This document shows positions 62,310 to 64,000 of a DNA stretch of 64,000 bases, in pieces. The stretch spans positions 124,001-188,000 of the forward strand of contig NZ_JABFAJ010000024.1 of the NCBI RefSeq assembly GCF_013085345.1. The letters are read 5' to 3'. The stretch is from Isoptericola sediminis (lineage in GTDB: Bacteria; Actinomycetota; Actinomycetes; Actinomycetales; Cellulomonadaceae). Position 1 is the first letter of the stretch, and the number at the start of each line of letters is the position of its first letter. The notes under the pieces were generated by a model. It was not told the origin of the DNA. It was given only the letters and a program-made list of their open reading frames with translations, and made no database searches. A program made the position numbers and the translations under genes.

Positions 62310-63364
62310 GCGCCGGGCTGCTCGGGCTCCTCGACGACGTCGCGGCCATCGCCAAGCTCGCGGCCGCCTCGCTGGACGACGTCGGGGCGGCGGCCGGCCG
62401 GGCGACGGCCAAGGCGGCCGGCGTCGTGGTGGACGACACCGCCGTGACGCCGCAGTACGTGCACGGGGTCGCGGCCGAGCGCGAGCTGCCGATCATCAAG
62501 AAGATCGCGTGGGGCTCGATCCGCAACAAGGTGCTCATCATCCTGCCGATCGCGCTGGTGCTGAGCGAATGGCTGCCGTGGTTGCTGACGCCGATCCTCA
62601 TGCTCGGCGGCACCTACCTGGCGTTCGAGGGCGCGGAGAAGATCTGGCGCCGGGTGCGCGGGCACACGGACCACGACCGGCCGGCCGCCGCGGTCGGCCC
62701 CGAGGCCGAGAAGACGATGGTGTCCGGGGCGATCCGCACCGACCTCATCCTGTCCGCGGAGATCATGGTCATCGCCCTCGACGAGGTCGCCGACGAGGGG
62801 TTCTGGTCCCGGCTGGTGATCCTGCTCGTCGTGGCTCTCGTCATCACCGTGATCGTCTACGGCGCCGTGGCCCTCATCGTGAAGATGGACGACGTCGGGC
62901 TGGCGCTCGCACAGCGCGAGTCCGACCTGTCGCGCCGGGTCGGGCGCGCCCTGGTGACCGGGATGCCCAAGGTGCTGGCCACGATCTCGGTGGTGGGCAC
63001 GGTGGCGATGCTCTGGGTCGGCGGGCACATCCTGCTGGTCGGGGTCGACGAGCTCGGCTGGCACGGGCTGTACGACCTGGTGCACCACGGCGAGGAGGCG
63101 ATCGCCGCGGCGGTCCCGGGCATCGGCGGGTTCCTCGCCTGGTGCTTCAACACGCTGTGCTCGGCCCTCATCGGCCTGGTCGTCGGCGCGGTCGCGGTGG
63201 CCGTGATGCACGTGCTGCCGTTCGGCGACGACCACGACGCGCGCGACGCCCACGACAGCCCGGCCACGCCGCGCCCCGCGGCCGAGCACGACCCGGACGC
63301 CGAGTCAGGGCGGTCGGGCGGCGAGTCAGCGGGGACGGGCGCGAGCCGGCACGACGAGCACTGA
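62306..63364 (+). CDS. DUF808 (YedI-like) membrane protein
   Basis: 352-aa integral membrane protein of the DUF808 family, function unknown. The N-terminus SAGLLGLLDDVAAIAKLAAA and the segment DDTAVTPQYVHGVAAERELP are diagnostic; about six membrane helices follow (from LIILPIALVLSEWLPWLLTP to LCSALIGLVVGAVAVAVMHV). The last 45 residues are an acidic, disordered tail. The GTG at 62306 fits the family start. The family contains a conserved KTMVSGAIRTDLILSAEIMV block near residue 140. Confidence 0.88.
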   Translation: MSAGLLGLLDDVAAIAKLAAASLDDVGAAAGRATAKAAGVVVDDTAVTPQYVHGVAAERELPIIKKIAWGSIRNKVLIILPIALVLSEWLPWLLTPILMLGGTYLAFEGAEKIWRRVRGHTDHDRPAAAVGPEAEKTMVSGAIRTDLILSAEIMVIALDEVADEGFWSRLVILLVVALVITVIVYGAVALIVKMDDVGLALAQRESDLSRRVGRALVTGMPKVLATISVVGTVAMLWVGGHILLVGVDELGWHGLYDLVHHGEEAIAAAVPGIGGFLAWCFNTLCSALIGLVVGAVAVAVMHVLPFGDDHDARDAHDSPATPRPAAEHDPDAESGRSGGESAGTGASRHDEH

Positions 63365-63418
63365 GTCCGCCCGCCCCGTCGGATTGCTGGAACCGGCGAC
63401 CCGGGCGACGGTAGGGGG

Positions 63419-64000
63419 ATGTCGATCCCACGTCCCGACCTGGTCGTCCTCGACGTCAACGAGACCCTGTCCGACCTGGCGCCGCTGGCCGACGCCTTCG
63501 GTGACGTCGGCCTGGACCCGGGCGACGTGGAGGCCTGGTTCGCCGGCGTGCTCCGGGACGCCTTCGCGCTCGGCATGCTCGGTGACAACCCGTCGTTCGC
63601 GGAGATCGGCGGCGCGCTGCTCCGCGCTCGCCTGACGGCGGCCGGCCACCCCGATCCGTCCGAGGGTGCCCAGCAGGTCCTGGGACGGTTCGTCGCCCTG
63701 TCCCCGCACCCGGACGTCGTCCCGGGGCTCCTGGCCCTGGCGGAGCTCGGCTGCCGGATCGTCACGCTGAGCAACGGGTCCGCGGACGTGGCCCGCGCCC
63801 TGCTCGCCGACACCGCGGCGGGCAAGGTCGTCGAGGACTATCTCGCGGTGGCCGAGGCGGACGCCTGGAAGCCCGACGCCCGTGCGTACGCCCATGCGCT
63901 GGCGGCCGCCGGCGTCGCCGCCGAGCGGGCGGTCCTCGTCGCCGTGCATCCCTGGGACGTCGAAGGGGCGCGACGCGCCGGTCTGCAGACCGCGTGGGTC
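63419..64000 (+). CDS. HAD-superfamily hydrolase, type II dehalogenase-like (3' partial)
   Basis: Haloacid-dehalogenase-like hydrolase cut off by the window end after 194 codons. Motif I is LVVLDVNETLSDL (nucleophile Asp about residue 12), with DVNETL typical of 2-haloacid dehalogenase-type II proteins; motif II is VTLSNGSADVA (about residue 118); motif III Lys lies in EADAWKPDARAYAHAL. Motif IV falls near VAVHPWDVEGARRAG. The cap is helical. Substrate unknown; many such proteins are sugar or haloacid phosphatases. The ATG directly follows GTAGGGGG. Confidence 0.85.
   Translation, partial: MSIPRPDLVVLDVNETLSDLAPLADAFGDVGLDPGDVEAWFAGVLRDAFALGMLGDNPSFAEIGGALLRARLTAAGHPDPSEGAQQVLGRFVALSPHPDVVPGLLALAELGCRIVTLSNGSADVARALLADTAAGKVVEDYLAVAEADAWKPDARAYAHALAAAGVAAERAVLVAVHPWDVEGARRAGLQTAWV

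Overview
The window is a very GC-rich chromosomal segment with no rRNA or plasmid genes. Gene content and order point to a Micrococcales-type actinobacterium, probably Cellulomonadaceae or Promicromonosporaceae; the family is an inference. Grounds are the dgt-dnaG pair, the fasR-fabD-fabH-acpP-fabF block beside aceE, DUF3145 and DUF3052 proteins, polyphosphate glucokinase, glnA2-glnE near panB, and an actinobacterial RNase P RNA. Many genes on both strands have a TANNNT hexamer ending 6-8 bases before the start codon, which suggests widespread leaderless mRNAs.

Layout: 1-11.5 kb is core genome (MalG-type permease, GH13 glycosidase, MerR/GyrI regulator pair, phosphoesterase, dgt, dnaG, a cytoplasmic trypsin-fold protein, Dps). 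11.56-20.13 kb is an integrated element lying between two 44-bp copies of the 3' half of tRNA-Asn. It carries a tyrosine integrase, an AlpA/Xis-type HTH protein, a RepA-like ATPase with small coupled genes, two zinc-ribbon proteins, an HTH protein that could be a small terminase, and three lower-GC membrane-associated cargo genes. Repeated TCCCTAGCA motifs stand near both ends and look like integrase arm sites. No capsid, portal or large terminase genes are present, so it resembles a phage satellite or a small integrative element.

20.1-34.8 kb is core again: tRNA-Asn and tRNA-Met, def, DUF3145, the fatty-acid synthesis operon with its regulator FasR, aceE, DUF3052, an AhpE-like peroxiredoxin, tRNA-Val, a Ca2+/cation antiporter and a CPBP protease. 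34.9-44.2 kb is a stress block like the DosR/DevR dormancy regulon of other actinobacteria: MBL/beta-CASP nuclease, flavodoxin, Ca2+-type P-ATPase, zinc alcohol dehydrogenase, tandem-domain universal stress protein, FAD oxidase and CBS-pair protein. Two promoters in it carry the same twin 15-bp box (GGGACCTCCGGCCGA and GGGACCATCGGCCCT, centres 22 bp apart).

44.2-64 kb holds a transmembrane Ser/Thr kinase, a PolA-family polymerase, a sugar MFS transporter, the Nif3/zinc-ribbon/histidine-phosphatase operon, YaaA, a nucleoside deaminase, rnpB, a GNAT enzyme, a STAS protein, ppgK, panB, glnA2, glnE, a DUF808 membrane protein and the start of a HAD hydrolase. Strong hairpin terminators separate several convergent pairs. 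The parts most worth a second look are the tRNA-Asn element with its ends and cargo, the 70-bp palindrome between dgt and dnaG, the twin boxes, and a candidate FasR operator.
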